Below the pieces are notes generated by a model. The model had not been told where the DNA came from and ran no database searches. It saw only the letters and a program-made list of their open reading frames with translations. Positions 12,434 to 19,944 of a stretch of DNA of 20,017 nucleotides are shown here, in pieces. The position numbers were made by a program, and so were the translations under genes. Each line of letters starts with the position of its first letter. Position 1 is the first letter of the stretch. The DNA comes from a virus: IMG/VR virus record IMGVR_UViG_3300031111_000041, positions 1-20,017 of that record; one strand, written 5' to 3'.

Positions 12434-15159
12434 GACTCAACCTCTACCCAGCCCCGCGGGGCCAGCCGGGCCTTCTCTTGCGACCAGTCAAAGTCGTATT
12501 TGGCATCCGGGCCGTAGAGTGTCTTCACTCCGGCCGCCCCGGCGCCCACTCGCTGATCCAGGTCAATTATTGCCATACGCCAGTCTTTCTGGCCACCCTT
12601 GACCAAGGCCATCTGCAGGCCGGCGGCGGGATCCATGCGCAACAGCACCCGATCGGGTGAGGCCTGCAGGCTCTTCAGGGCGGCGCGATAGCCCTCCGCA
12701 TCGGCCGCCACCTCCGGATGCACCCTGGCGTGATGCTTCAGGGTCTTGTCATTGCGCCAGGCGCCCTGGGCGGCATCGGTAATGCGATGTGCCTTGGCCT
12801 GTTCAGGCAGGCCTTCCCAGTAGCGCCAGGCTCTTTCCTGGGCCGCGTTGAGCTCCTCGGGCGGCTCCCCCGGCTCAGGCGGCGGATCCATGCTCAGCTT
12901 GAGCCGGGTGCGGCAGCGCACGTGATAGGGAGGCACCAGGTTGCCCCGGGCGGCCAGGCTGTCCACCCCGCCGGCCCGCACGCTCTCCGGCTGCAGGGCG
13001 CCGCCCTTCTTCAGGTGCGCCTCAAACTGATCCGGGGTCAGGCCGGAGAGGTAGTCCACCTCAGCTCGGGCTGCGGCCACTTGGATCTTGCGGCCATGCA
13101 TCTCCCGGCAGATGGAACTGGTGCGGCCGTCCAGGATGGCCCACACCGTGGCCCAGACCGCGCCGGCCTCGGCCAGCTGCTGCACGTTGGCCCAGTTGCG
13201 CAGGCGCTGCACCGTGGTGTCGGTGATGCGGGCGATCTGGCCCGAATCCAGCAGCCTCAACTCCTCATCCAGCTCCGCCCGGAAGGCGGCGATGGCCTCG
13301 GGATCGGTGCGGCCGAAGAGCCCGGCCCCCTTGTCCAGCCACTGCTCCTTGAGCACCTTCATGGCCCGGCGCCGGGCGCCGTCGTTGTCCAGATACTTGC
13401 CGAAGAAGTGCTGATCCAAACGGCCGGAGAAGTTCAAGACCCGCTGCTCGGATCCGCCCCAGGTCCATTCCTTGCGGCCGGCCCCGGCCAGGTCGCTGAG
13501 CAAACGGTACTGGCGGTAGATGGGCTCCACCAGCTGAGTGACCGCCTCCTTGACCCCCGGCGCCGCCCAGCCGGCGCGGTAGGCCTGGGCCAGGGCCGCG
13601 TGCACCTGACTCACGAACTCGGTCTCAGTCAGCTCCGGGCTGGTCGCCAGCAGCTCCTCCACCGTGTCCAGAGCCGTTTCCCGGATGGGCGAGGCCAGGC
13701 CCAGGGCCTCGCCGGTGTAGCGGGCCGCCCGGCCGTCGGCCTCGGCCTGCACCCGGCGCTCGATCTCCTCATCCGGGGGACCGTCCGCCGCCAGGCTCAG
13801 ACGGGGCCGGGAGTAGCCGCCCCGGCCGTCGCTGCTCAGCACCAGGCGCACCAACTGGCCGCCCGCCCCGGCCACAGCCGGCGCGGCCAGCAGGCGCTCG
13901 GCGTCGGCCGCTGACTCATAGCCCAGTTCCTGGGCCGCCTGATCCGGGGTGATGATCCCCTTCTCGGCCTTCTTGATGGCCACGTCCACCCGGGTCTGCT
14001 CCGCGTCGGCCGCCTCGCTGGGCTTGAGCTCGGGCTGGGGATTCCACTGCAGCTGGGGCTCCACCGCCCACAGCCCGGCCAGGGCCAGGGCCAGGCGATA
14101 GGTGCGCTCCAAGCGGCGCTTGATCAGGCGCTGGTACTGGGCCGCATACCTCAAGAGCAACCCATAGACCACCCCGGCGTAGGTCTCGGTGGTGCTGAAG
14201 CTCCGCCCGAACATGGCCGGGTCAATGCCCAGGGAGTTCATCATCAGCTGCTCGATGTTCTGGATGATCTTGCTGACCGGGTGGGCGCCGGTGGACACGT
14301 TCTTGACGTCAAACTCGTGGCTGTCCGGATACACGAACATGCCGTTCTTGTAGGCCTGATCATAGGCCTGGGCCACCCGGTTGAGGTGCTGCTGGGCCCG
14401 GGTCTGGAACTCCTGCTCGGTCTCCCCGGGCCGCCGCTCCGGCGGCTTGACCTTGATGCCCACCAGCCCATAGAGTCCCAGCTTCTTGGCATACCAGCGG
14501 AGGTTGGAGAGAATCTCCTGGAGCAGATCCTCCTGCTCGATCACCGACAGGAAGGGGGGCAGGCCGTAGGGGGGATGGCCCTCCAGGGTGTCCAGGGCAT
14601 AGTAGGCAAAGGTGTGGGGGTTGAGCTCCAGGGGCTCGGCTATGTCCGGCGCCTTCTGGTGCGGGGTCCACTCCCCCTCCCGGAGCTTGAACTTCACCGT
14701 GCTGGCCGGCAGCAGCACCGCCTGGCGCACCCCGGAGAAGTCCGGCTGCAGCACATCCTCGCTGGCCAGGGCCCCGGTCACCGCCAGCTGGCGGGTGTAA
14801 TGGTTGACCAGGCCGTCCACCCCGGCGCTGCGCCGGTACAGGGTGCGAGCCAGATCGCCCAGCAGCTCCTGGGCCTGGGCCGCCTGGCGCTTGGGCCCCT
14901 CCATGATCAGGTCATGGCCGGTGTTCACCGTGCCGGCCAGCAGCTTCACCGCCTGGCTGACAATGGGGCTGTAAAGGCTCAGGCGCTCCAGCAGGCCCAG
15001 CACCTGGGGATCATAGGGCTGCAGGCCCTGGTAAGTGGTCCACAGGCTGCTGACCCAGCCGCTCAGTTCCTCCTTGGGAGGCGCGCTGCTCCGGCCGGTG
15101 GGAGGCAGTTCACTGGCCTTCACCTTGCCGCGGCCTATCTCCAAGCCGAAGATCTTCAT
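12430..15159 (-). CDS. Portal-MuF fusion with a C-terminal nuclease-toxin-like domain (909 residues)
   Basis: Three parts are visible. Residues about 30-420 are a portal protein ('LSLYSPIVSQAVKLLAGTV', the helical 'EQEDLLQEILSNLRWYAKKL', 'MNSLGIDPAMFGRSFSTTET'), which should form the 12-subunit DNA channel. Residues about 480-755 are a Mu gpF-like minor head domain with its hallmark 'LDGRTSSICREMHGR' (676-690) and 'PPYHVRCRTRL' (743-753). Residues about 770-895 look like a nuclease-toxin of the phage barnase/EndoU/colicin E5-D/RelE-like group: 'LKHHARVHPEV' (807-817), 'GYRAALKSLQASPDRVLL' and 'WRMAIIDLDQRV' (860-871). Portal and gpF are separate in Mu. The ATG overlaps the large terminase stop as ATGA. 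Portal and MuF calls are firm. The toxin call is from pattern memory and less sure. Confidence 0.88.
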   Translation of the reverse strand: MKIFGLEIGRGKVKASELPPTGRSSAPPKEELSGWVSSLWTTYQGLQPYDPQVLGLLERLSLYSPIVSQAVKLLAGTVNTGHDLIMEGPKRQAAQAQELLGDLARTLYRRSAGVDGLVNHYTRQLAVTGALASEDVLQPDFSGVRQAVLLPASTVKFKLREGEWTPHQKAPDIAEPLELNPHTFAYYALDTLEGHPPYGLPPFLSVIEQEDLLQEILSNLRWYAKKLGLYGLVGIKVKPPERRPGETEQEFQTRAQQHLNRVAQAYDQAYKNGMFVYPDSHEFDVKNVSTGAHPVSKIIQNIEQLMMNSLGIDPAMFGRSFSTTETYAGVVYGLLLRYAAQYQRLIKRRLERTYRLALALAGLWAVEPQLQWNPQPELKPSEAADAEQTRVDVAIKKAEKGIITPDQAAQELGYESAADAERLLAAPAVAGAGGQLVRLVLSSDGRGGYSRPRLSLAADGPPDEEIERRVQAEADGRAARYTGEALGLASPIRETALDTVEELLATSPELTETEFVSQVHAALAQAYRAGWAAPGVKEAVTQLVEPIYRQYRLLSDLAGAGRKEWTWGGSEQRVLNFSGRLDQHFFGKYLDNDGARRRAMKVLKEQWLDKGAGLFGRTDPEAIAAFRAELDEELRLLDSGQIARITDTTVQRLRNWANVQQLAEAGAVWATVWAILDGRTSSICREMHGRKIQVAAARAEVDYLSGLTPDQFEAHLKKGGALQPESVRAGGVDSLAARGNLVPPYHVRCRTRLKLSMDPPPEPGEPPEELNAAQERAWRYWEGLPEQAKAHRITDAAQGAWRNDKTLKHHARVHPEVAADAEGYRAALKSLQASPDRVLLRMDPAAGLQMALVKGGQKDWRMAIIDLDQRVGAGAAGVKTLYGPDAKYDFDWSQEKARLAPRGWVEVES

Positions 15160-16706
15160 GCCGCGGCCCTCCCGGCGGGCAATACGCCGCTTGGCCAGGA
15201 ACGAAGCCCGGTTTCCATGAGATCCACGCCGCCCTCCACCGCATCCGGCCCGTCGTCATGAGGGAAGTTGGGGTAGTAGCAGAACTGCTCCACCAGCTCC
15301 CGCATGTCTGGAGTGCGGTCCGCCGGGCGAGGAAAGCGCAGCACCCCCCGTTGCACCATTGGGCTCAGGCGCATGATGCGCATTTCCTTGCTCACCCCTG
15401 AATGGGTTATGCCGGTGACCGGGATATAAACACTCTTTTCCTTGGCCAGGCGGGTCAGCTCCTGGCCCACCATCTCCTGGAAGGCGTTGTCCTCACAGCC
15501 GAAGTTGAAGAAGCGGTGCTGGCCGTGCATCACCATGATGTGGTTGTAGACCTGGGGCAGGGGCTCCTTGCGCAGGTAGGCGTCGTTTATCAGCAGATCG
15601 CCGTTGCCCGCCCGGGCAAGGCAGGCCACCGCCCTGAAGTCGGCCGTGGGCCGCCGGCTGATAGAGGGGTCCAGAAAGCCCACCGTGGGCAGCTGCCCCG
15701 GCGGGGCCTCGCCCAGCTCGAAGCCGTGCTTGTCGATCCACTCCCGGGGGAAGGCCGCGTCCTCATCGCTGGGCAGGTTCTGGTGCTCCTTGTTAAAGGC
15801 CCGCTCGCCCATGATCCGCTTGAGCTCCAGCAGGGTCTCCACCGGGAAGCGGGCCGGCCACAGGCTCCAAAAGCCGCCCCCCTGCTTTTCGTTCAGGCCG
15901 CGGTGGATCTTGCGTCGCCAGTTGCAGTAGGGCTCGGCGTCGGAGAGCATGATGGCCAGGGCCGAGCGCAGGGAGATTATGGTCCCCAGAATGAACAAGC
16001 TGCCCCGCACGTCCATGCCCGGCAGGATCTCCTCCAGGACCCAGTTGAGGCGCTTCTCTACCATCTTGGGGTTGACCACGCTCTTGTTGCTCTCCAGATC
16101 GTCCAGCACCACCAGGTCCGGCCGGAACTGGCGGTACTTGATCCCCCGCACCTGCTGGCCCATGCCCCGGGAAAGAATGGCGCAGCCCTCGGAGGTCACA
16201 AAGGCCACCGCCCCTTCCATCACCTCCTCGGCGGTCAGGCTCTGGCCCCAGTCGTATTGCAGCCGCCTATTCCCCTCGAACTCCGCCTTGATGGCCGCCA
16301 CCTGGCTGCTGGCCAAGCCCGCGGTCTCCGAGCCCAGAATGGTGAAACGGCGCTGCTTGGTCACCGTCTGTTGCAGGGGGTAGCCGAAAGACACGTTGGT
16401 GCTCTTGGCATAGCCCCGGGGAGCCGCCTCCACGTAGGGGGTGACCACCTGGTGCTGGGCCGGATCCGGCCGCCACTCCAGATCGGCGATCAGCTCCTGG
16501 TGAAAGGGAGCCGGATCGTCATAGAAGTAATGGGGCAGATAGGTCTTGAAAAAGAAGAAGGGCTCAGTCGCGGCCCGGGCCTTGCGCCGCTCCTTGTCCT
16601 GCTGGGAGCGGTCCTGAAAGGGGCTCACCTGGGCCTCGGCCCAGCGGGTCAGCTCCTGCACCTGGCGGTCGAAGCTGAGCTCGGTTATGTCCGGCCGGGA
16701 GCGCAT
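15156..16706 (-). CDS. terL: Terminase large subunit (516 residues)
   Basis: This is the ATP-driven DNA packaging motor and nuclease. The ATPase has a Walker-A-like 'AAPRGYAKST' (94-103), a Walker B 'LVVLDDLE' (198-205) and the coupling segment 'FILGTII' (238-244). The RNase H-like nuclease has Asp346 in 'GFLDPSIS', Glu405 in 'NFGCEDNAF' and the 'HDDGPDAVEG' motif (483-492) with Asp484/485/488. All key acidic residues are present, so it looks active. The ATG follows the small subunit stop with no spacer (TAGATG). The gene leads into the portal with an ATGA overlap. The order small subunit, large subunit, portal, MuF is that of Mu-like heads. Whether packaging is headful or site-specific cannot be read from the sequence. 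Confidence 0.95.
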   Translation of the reverse strand: MRSRPDITELSFDRQVQELTRWAEAQVSPFQDRSQQDKERRKARAATEPFFFFKTYLPHYFYDDPAPFHQELIADLEWRPDPAQHQVVTPYVEAAPRGYAKSTNVSFGYPLQQTVTKQRRFTILGSETAGLASSQVAAIKAEFEGNRRLQYDWGQSLTAEEVMEGAVAFVTSEGCAILSRGMGQQVRGIKYRQFRPDLVVLDDLESNKSVVNPKMVEKRLNWVLEEILPGMDVRGSLFILGTIISLRSALAIMLSDAEPYCNWRRKIHRGLNEKQGGGFWSLWPARFPVETLLELKRIMGERAFNKEHQNLPSDEDAAFPREWIDKHGFELGEAPPGQLPTVGFLDPSISRRPTADFRAVACLARAGNGDLLINDAYLRKEPLPQVYNHIMVMHGQHRFFNFGCEDNAFQEMVGQELTRLAKEKSVYIPVTGITHSGVSKEMRIMRLSPMVQRGVLRFPRPADRTPDMRELVEQFCYYPNFPHDDGPDAVEGGVDLMETGLRSWPSGVLPAGRAAA

Positions 16707-17234
16707 CTAGCCAAGCTCCGCATAACGGGCCTTGATCAACTCGCCCAGGGCCGGGATGTGGGGATGCACCATCTCCATCGAGGCGGGATCCTTTTCAGCC
16801 AGGGTCTTCACCACCAGCTCCAGCACCTCCATCGCCAGAGCCACCTTGTCCACCGCTCCGGCCTTGCCCGATTGCGCCAGAAGGTGCCTGCGTAAACCGT
16901 CGATCTTGAGCAGCAGCCCCACCCCATCCGCGAACTCCACCTGGTTGGCCTTGATCTTGGCCAGCAGATCGGTGCGCATGGCGCCGTAGGACTCGAGCAT
17001 CTCCGCGGTCACCCGTTCCGCGTCCAGGCTCAGGGCGGCCCGCCCCTCCTCGGCCTGCAGCTTCTCCAGGGCCTCCTTCCAGCCGCCCTTCTTCTCCCAG
17101 CGGCGCACCGTGTTGGCGCCCAGGTAGGTGTAGCCCTCCGAGCGCATGACCTGGGTGATCTCATCAAAGGACAGCCCGGCCAGGAACAGCTCCCGCGCGC
17201 GCTTGCGAACCTGGGGCTCGTACTTACGGGTCAC
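16707..17234 (-). CDS. terS: Terminase small subunit, Mu gp27/DUF1804-like (175 residues)
   Basis: The start is a GTG at 17234 that overlaps the previous stop by one base. An N-terminal helix-turn-helix ('ARELFLAGLSFDEITQVMRS', then 'ANTVRRWEKKGGW', residues about 14-51) should recognise DNA. The middle is a long helical oligomerisation region ('TAEMLESYGAMRTDLLAKI'). The C-terminal 'VDKVALAMEVLELVVKTLAE' and 'IPALGELIKARYAEL' recall the C-terminus of the DUF1804 family of Mu-like phages, in which a similar 'LA.AmeVL' helix precedes an end segment. It lies directly before the large subunit. The protein selects the phage genome for packaging. The HTH call is sound. The link to the Mu family is from memory of the pattern. 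Confidence 0.85.
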   Translation of the reverse strand: MTRKYEPQVRKRARELFLAGLSFDEITQVMRSEGYTYLGANTVRRWEKKGGWKEALEKLQAEEGRAALSLDAERVTAEMLESYGAMRTDLLAKIKANQVEFADGVGLLLKIDGLRRHLLAQSGKAGAVDKVALAMEVLELVVKTLAEKDPASMEMVHPHIPALGELIKARYAELG

Positions 17235-17470
17235 TATCCCTCCAACTCCGCGATCTGCCGGTTGAGCCCACCCCAGCGCTCCTGCTCCTGGGTTAGCTCA
17301 TCAATGGCCTGCTGCAGGGCACCCGTGTCCACGTCCGTGACCGGCCCCAGGGGGAAGGCCCTCATCCGGATCTCCTCTTGGAGGCGCTTCATGCGCTTCT
17401 CGCAGGCGGCCGCCTGATCCTTCAACTCGGCCAGCTTGCCCCGTCGCAAATAGTCTTCGGTTCGCGTCAC
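17234..17470 (-). CDS. Small coiled-coil protein before the terminase (78 residues)
   Basis: I chose the GTG at 17470, which overlaps the preceding stop as GTGA. A longer frame to 17608 is possible but its extra residues are Gly/Pro-rich shadow sequence of the overlapping gene. The protein is charged and helical ('LRRGKLAELKDQAAACEKRM', 'IDELTQEQERWGGLNRQI'), with a short break (FPLGPVTDVDTG) between two helices, so it likely folds as a helical hairpin or coiled coil. Mu-like phages carry small proteins of unknown function (gp24-gp26 region) at this place between lysis and terminase genes. No membrane segment or enzyme motif is present. Confidence 0.7.
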   Translation of the reverse strand: MTRTEDYLRRGKLAELKDQAAACEKRMKRLQEEIRMRAFPLGPVTDVDTGALQQAIDELTQEQERWGGLNRQIAELEG

Positions 17471-17847
17471 TTGGCCCCCCAGTGATTCACCGCCCAGGTC
17501 AGCAGCGGATTGAGGATCAGAGACAGAGCCAGGCCCATGCCCACGTACTTGGCCACCTGGATCCGCAGATTGCTTACCTGGGCCTCCAGCAGCGGGAAGC
17601 GCTCGCAAACCTGCTCCACCTTCACCAGCCGCTCCTTGGTGTTGGCGCTCTGACGGGCCAATTCGCGGGTGGTTTCCTCGAGGCGCTGATTGATCACGTC
17701 CTGTTTGGAAAGCTGCCCGCGCACCGCCTCGGTGAGCACACTGACTTCCCGCTTCACGTCCTGTACGTCGGCTTTCACTTCCACCGCCGAGGCCAGGCGG
17801 TTGATTGCCCTGCTGAAAGTGGAGATCTCTTGGGCCTCTTGGGTCAT
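17467..17847 (-). CDS. Coiled-coil protein with C-terminal membrane anchor, lysis region (126 residues)
   Basis: The ATG at 17847 overlaps the transglycosylase stop as ATGA. Residues about 8-95 are a long amphipathic helix ('KADVQDVKREVSVLTEAVRG', 'INQRLEETTRELARQSANTK'). Residues about 98-119 are a single hydrophobic segment ('VGMGLALSLILNPLLTWAV') followed by a short end (NHWGAK). The layout is that of a tail-anchored membrane coiled coil. Next to a peptidoglycan-cleaving enzyme, it may be a holin-associated or spanin-like factor, although spanins normally have an N-terminal anchor. Mu-like phages often carry a coiled-coil membrane protein in this slot. The role in lysis is inferred. Confidence 0.75.
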   Translation of the reverse strand: MTQEAQEISTFSRAINRLASAVEVKADVQDVKREVSVLTEAVRGQLSKQDVINQRLEETTRELARQSANTKERLVKVEQVCERFPLLEAQVSNLRIQVAKYVGMGLALSLILNPLLTWAVNHWGAK

Positions 17848-18401
17848 CGCCCTCCTCCGGGTCGAGTCAAACGGTCAAAGGTGCAATGGACGCGGGCCAC
17901 GTAGAGCAGGGCCGCCCGGCCGTCCGGGTTTGCCCCGCCGGCCTTGCGGCACTTGGGATGCTCCAGGTAAGGACCGGCCACCGCCCAGCGCTGCCACAGG
18001 CCGGCTTCATTCCGGCTGGCCACCCCGCAGTCGGCCCGGGCCAGCTTCAGGGCCCGGTTGATCCAGTCGCGGCCGCAGTTATAGGCGGCCAGGGCGAAGC
18101 TCAGGCGCTCCGAAGAGAGAACTTCCGGGAAGCAGTCCCACTGCTCCTTGAGATAGCGGAGGCCGGCGGTCAGGTTTTCCCGGGGCAGGAGCAGCTGCGC
18201 GGCCGAGAAGCCCAAACCCGCCCCGGTGGCCGGCATCAGCTGCATCAGGCCCAGGGCGCCAGCCCCGGAGCGGGCAGTTACTTCGCCTCCGCTCTCCACC
18301 ACCACCTGAGCCTCCAGGAGCCGCCCGTTGTAGCCGGGCCATTCCTTGGCAGCTACGTCGTAGATCAGGCCGCGCAGCCAGTCTGGGAGGCTTGGAGGCA
18401 T
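17844..18401 (-). CDS. Lytic transglycosylase, SLT-type endolysin (185 residues)
   Basis: The protein cleaves peptidoglycan glycan strands. I placed the start at the ATG at 18401, four bases after the membrane-protein stop; the frame is open further to 18482, but that part is the shadow of the upstream gene. The SLT fold shows 'AQVVVESGGEVTA' with the catalytic Glu36, then 'GALGLMQLMPATG' (48-60) and 'FALAAYNCGRDWI' (102-114, the family's AYNAG motif). All hallmarks are present, so it should be active. There is no signal peptide, so it needs a holin. Cys residues at several places are unusual for a periplasmic enzyme. It could also act as a virion-associated enzyme, but its place among membrane proteins favours lysis. 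Confidence 0.88.
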   Translation of the reverse strand: MPPSLPDWLRGLIYDVAAKEWPGYNGRLLEAQVVVESGGEVTARSGAGALGLMQLMPATGAGLGFSAAQLLLPRENLTAGLRYLKEQWDCFPEVLSSERLSFALAAYNCGRDWINRALKLARADCGVASRNEAGLWQRWAVAGPYLEHPKCRKAGGANPDGRAALLYVARVHCTFDRLTRPGGGR

Positions 18402-18405
18402 GCAG

Positions 18406-19281
18406 CTAGTTGATGCCCGGCAGGCTGATGCCCAGGTCCTTGAAAATGGCCAAGGTGCCGATGGTAATAGGCACCCGGACATACCAAGGGGCTTTGTCCC
18501 ACCAGGTTTCGTTGGCCTTCAGCTCATCCTTGACCGCTTGGCGGATGTCGGCCGCGGTCATGGCCGGCGCCGCCTGCCCGGCCGCACCGTAGGCCACCTG
18601 CCCGCCGCCATAGGCCGCGTTGCCGAGCCCCGCCAAAACACGCTGCTGGTTTACCCTGGCAGCCAGCATCAGCATGAGCGCGTCGTATTGGTTGGCCCCG
18701 TTGCCCGCGCCCAGCACCAGGGACTGAGCCTTGGCCGCGTCCACGTCGGCTTTAAGCTGAGTGTTCTGCTGGCTGAGCTTATTGATGGCCTCGAGCAAGG
18801 CGGCCGTCTGAGCCGGGGTAAGGGGCTCGCCATCCTGCTCCAAATTTAGGGCCTTCTTGATGGCGTTCCAGCCGGCCTTCACCGTGTCTGTGACCACGCT
18901 GTCCTTGCTGGTGGTGGCCGGCGCCGAAGTGGCGGGCATCGAAGGCGCGGAGTCCCCGGTGACCGTCCCGGCCAGGGCCGGTGCGGCCAGCAGGCCCAGC
19001 ACGCAGAGAAGCATCAGCCCGGTGGTCAGAGTCTTCTTCAGGTCGGTGCGCTTGGCGGTGTACCAGGTGGCCACCGCGCCGCACAGGCCGGCGCCGATCC
19101 CCGCGATCCACTTCAGGAAGTCCAGGTACGCGGCCCATCCCGGGTCTCCGGTGTTGACCTTGCCGAAGCCCAGCATGGCCAGGGCGCCCAGCATCAGGGC
19201 CAGGCCCGCCAGGATCAGCAGGCGCACGATGCCGTACTCGCTGGAGTCGCGGCCCTGCTTGAGTTGAACGTTCTCGGTCAT
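18406..19281 (-). CDS. Multi-pass membrane protein, possible holin (291 residues)
   Basis: The ATG at 19281 has an excellent ribosome binding site (AAGGAGG). Three hydrophobic helices stand near residues 18-40 ('IVRLLILAGLALMLGALAML'), 52-72 ('LDFLKWIAGIGAGLCGAVAT') and 83-104 ('LTTGLMLLCVLGLLAAPALA', ending like a signal-peptidase site). A soluble Ala/Gln-rich part follows, with a helix 'KLSQQNTQLKADVDAAKAQ'. Near the C-terminus 'VRVPITIGTLAIF' is a weaker fourth hydrophobic stretch. Phage membrane proteins placed just before an endolysin are often holins, but 291 residues is long and no holin family is recognised. The soluble part might instead interact with the coiled-coil partner downstream. 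The membrane nature is firm; the function is inferred from position. Confidence 0.75.
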   Translation of the reverse strand: MTENVQLKQGRDSSEYGIVRLLILAGLALMLGALAMLGFGKVNTGDPGWAAYLDFLKWIAGIGAGLCGAVATWYTAKRTDLKKTLTTGLMLLCVLGLLAAPALAGTVTGDSAPSMPATSAPATTSKDSVVTDTVKAGWNAIKKALNLEQDGEPLTPAQTAALLEAINKLSQQNTQLKADVDAAKAQSLVLGAGNGANQYDALMLMLAARVNQQRVLAGLGNAAYGGGQVAYGAAGQAAPAMTAADIRQAVKDELKANETWWDKAPWYVRVPITIGTLAIFKDLGISLPGIN

Positions 19282-19297
19282 GGCAAAAGCCTCCTTG

Positions 19298-19888
19298 TTA
19301 CTCGATCAAAAGCCAGGTGCGAACTTCCCACCCGTGCTTAATGCACCAATCGTCCATCTCCTCAGGCATGGGCACGCAGGGCTCGCGGCCCATGAAGTCG
19401 GGCATCTCCAGGCGCTCGATTTTGTACGCCCCCTGAGAGCAGTCATTTTCATCGTCCCTGGCCACCTTCTCGGCCAGCCGGTCAATCCCCAGTGTCGCCT
19501 CCATCAGGTGGGCGCCGATTACCAGCCAGGCATACTTTTGCAGCCGAATCAGGCTCTCGACACAAAGGTGATCCCGCTGGGCCAGGGTGTAGCCGGGCCA
19601 GCAGTAGGAGCGCACCATGTAGCCGGTGTAGTCTTTCAGCGAACGGAGCTCTAGTTCAGCTTGTTGGTCGATGACCAGCCCGCGGCCCAGATAGCGCATG
19701 ATGTGGCTGACGTCTGCCTCGCGGCCCAGAATGGCCGACTGGCTGGCCAAAATCCCCCCGCTGATCAGGCCATCGACCTTGGCCGTGCCGATCAGGTTCG
19801 CCCGGGTGAAACCGGGGAAGTGGCCCTTGGCCAGGTCATGAAAGCTCACCTGTACCGGCTCGAGTATTTGCAGGGGGTTCTCGACCAT
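19298..19888 (-). CDS. Unrecognised 196-residue protein upstream of the lysis genes
   Basis: The ATG at 19888 lies 13 bases after the T-tract of a terminator. The ribosome binding site is weak (AGAGACGG). The protein looks real: mixed hydrophobic and charged, low-repeat sequence with 'SFHDLAKGHFPGFTRANLIG', 'HIMRYLGRGLVIDQQAELEL', 'MVRSYCWPGYTLAQRDHLC' and 'MDDWCIKHGWEVRTWLLI'. It is aromatic and Cys/Trp-bearing, with no membrane segment, signal peptide or helix-turn-helix I can support. In Mu-like phages a late activator (Mor/C family) often sits just upstream of lysis genes, but I do not see that fold here. It ends 16 bases before the membrane-protein start. I leave its function open. Confidence 0.65.
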   Translation of the reverse strand: MVENPLQILEPVQVSFHDLAKGHFPGFTRANLIGTAKVDGLISGGILASQSAILGREADVSHIMRYLGRGLVIDQQAELELRSLKDYTGYMVRSYCWPGYTLAQRDHLCVESLIRLQKYAWLVIGAHLMEATLGIDRLAEKVARDDENDCSQGAYKIERLEMPDFMGREPCVPMPEEMDDWCIKHGWEVRTWLLIE

Positions 19889-19901
19889 TGCCCGTCTCTG
19901 T

Positions 19902-19944
19902 AAAAAGAGCCCGGGAGCCCACCTTACCCAAGAGGGTCCCGGGC
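19902..19944 (-). terminator. Intrinsic terminator before the 196-residue gene
   Basis: On the minus strand GCCCGGGA (19944-19937) pairs perfectly with TCCCGGGC (19916-19909), with two further weak outer pairs, then CTTTTT. An inner ACCC/GGGT hairpin (TCTT loop) can form in the 20-base loop. It would end transcription arriving from further upstream, but it also lies directly before the start codon at 19888. Confidence 0.75.

Noticed and set aside
12105-12440. Longer start for the Com-like protein
   Set aside because: The extension is Arg/Gly-rich shadow sequence opposite in frame to the acidic 109-residue gene. The family motif begins within six residues of the ATG at 12104.
15402-16895. A 497-codon plus-strand frame opposite the large terminase
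   Set aside because: Antisense to a terminase with intact catalytic motifs. It is low in sequence complexity and rich in His, Leu and Gln.
17471-17608. N-terminal extension of the 78-residue coiled-coil protein
   Set aside because: The extra 46 residues are Gly/Pro-rich shadow sequence of the overlapping gene. The GTG at 17470 gives the GTGA overlap common in this operon.
18402-18482. Longer start for the transglycosylase, with a hydrophobic-looking N-terminus
   Set aside because: It lies inside the upstream membrane-protein gene, is Cys/Ser/Pro-rich without a signal peptide pattern, and the ATG at 18401 sits just after the upstream stop.
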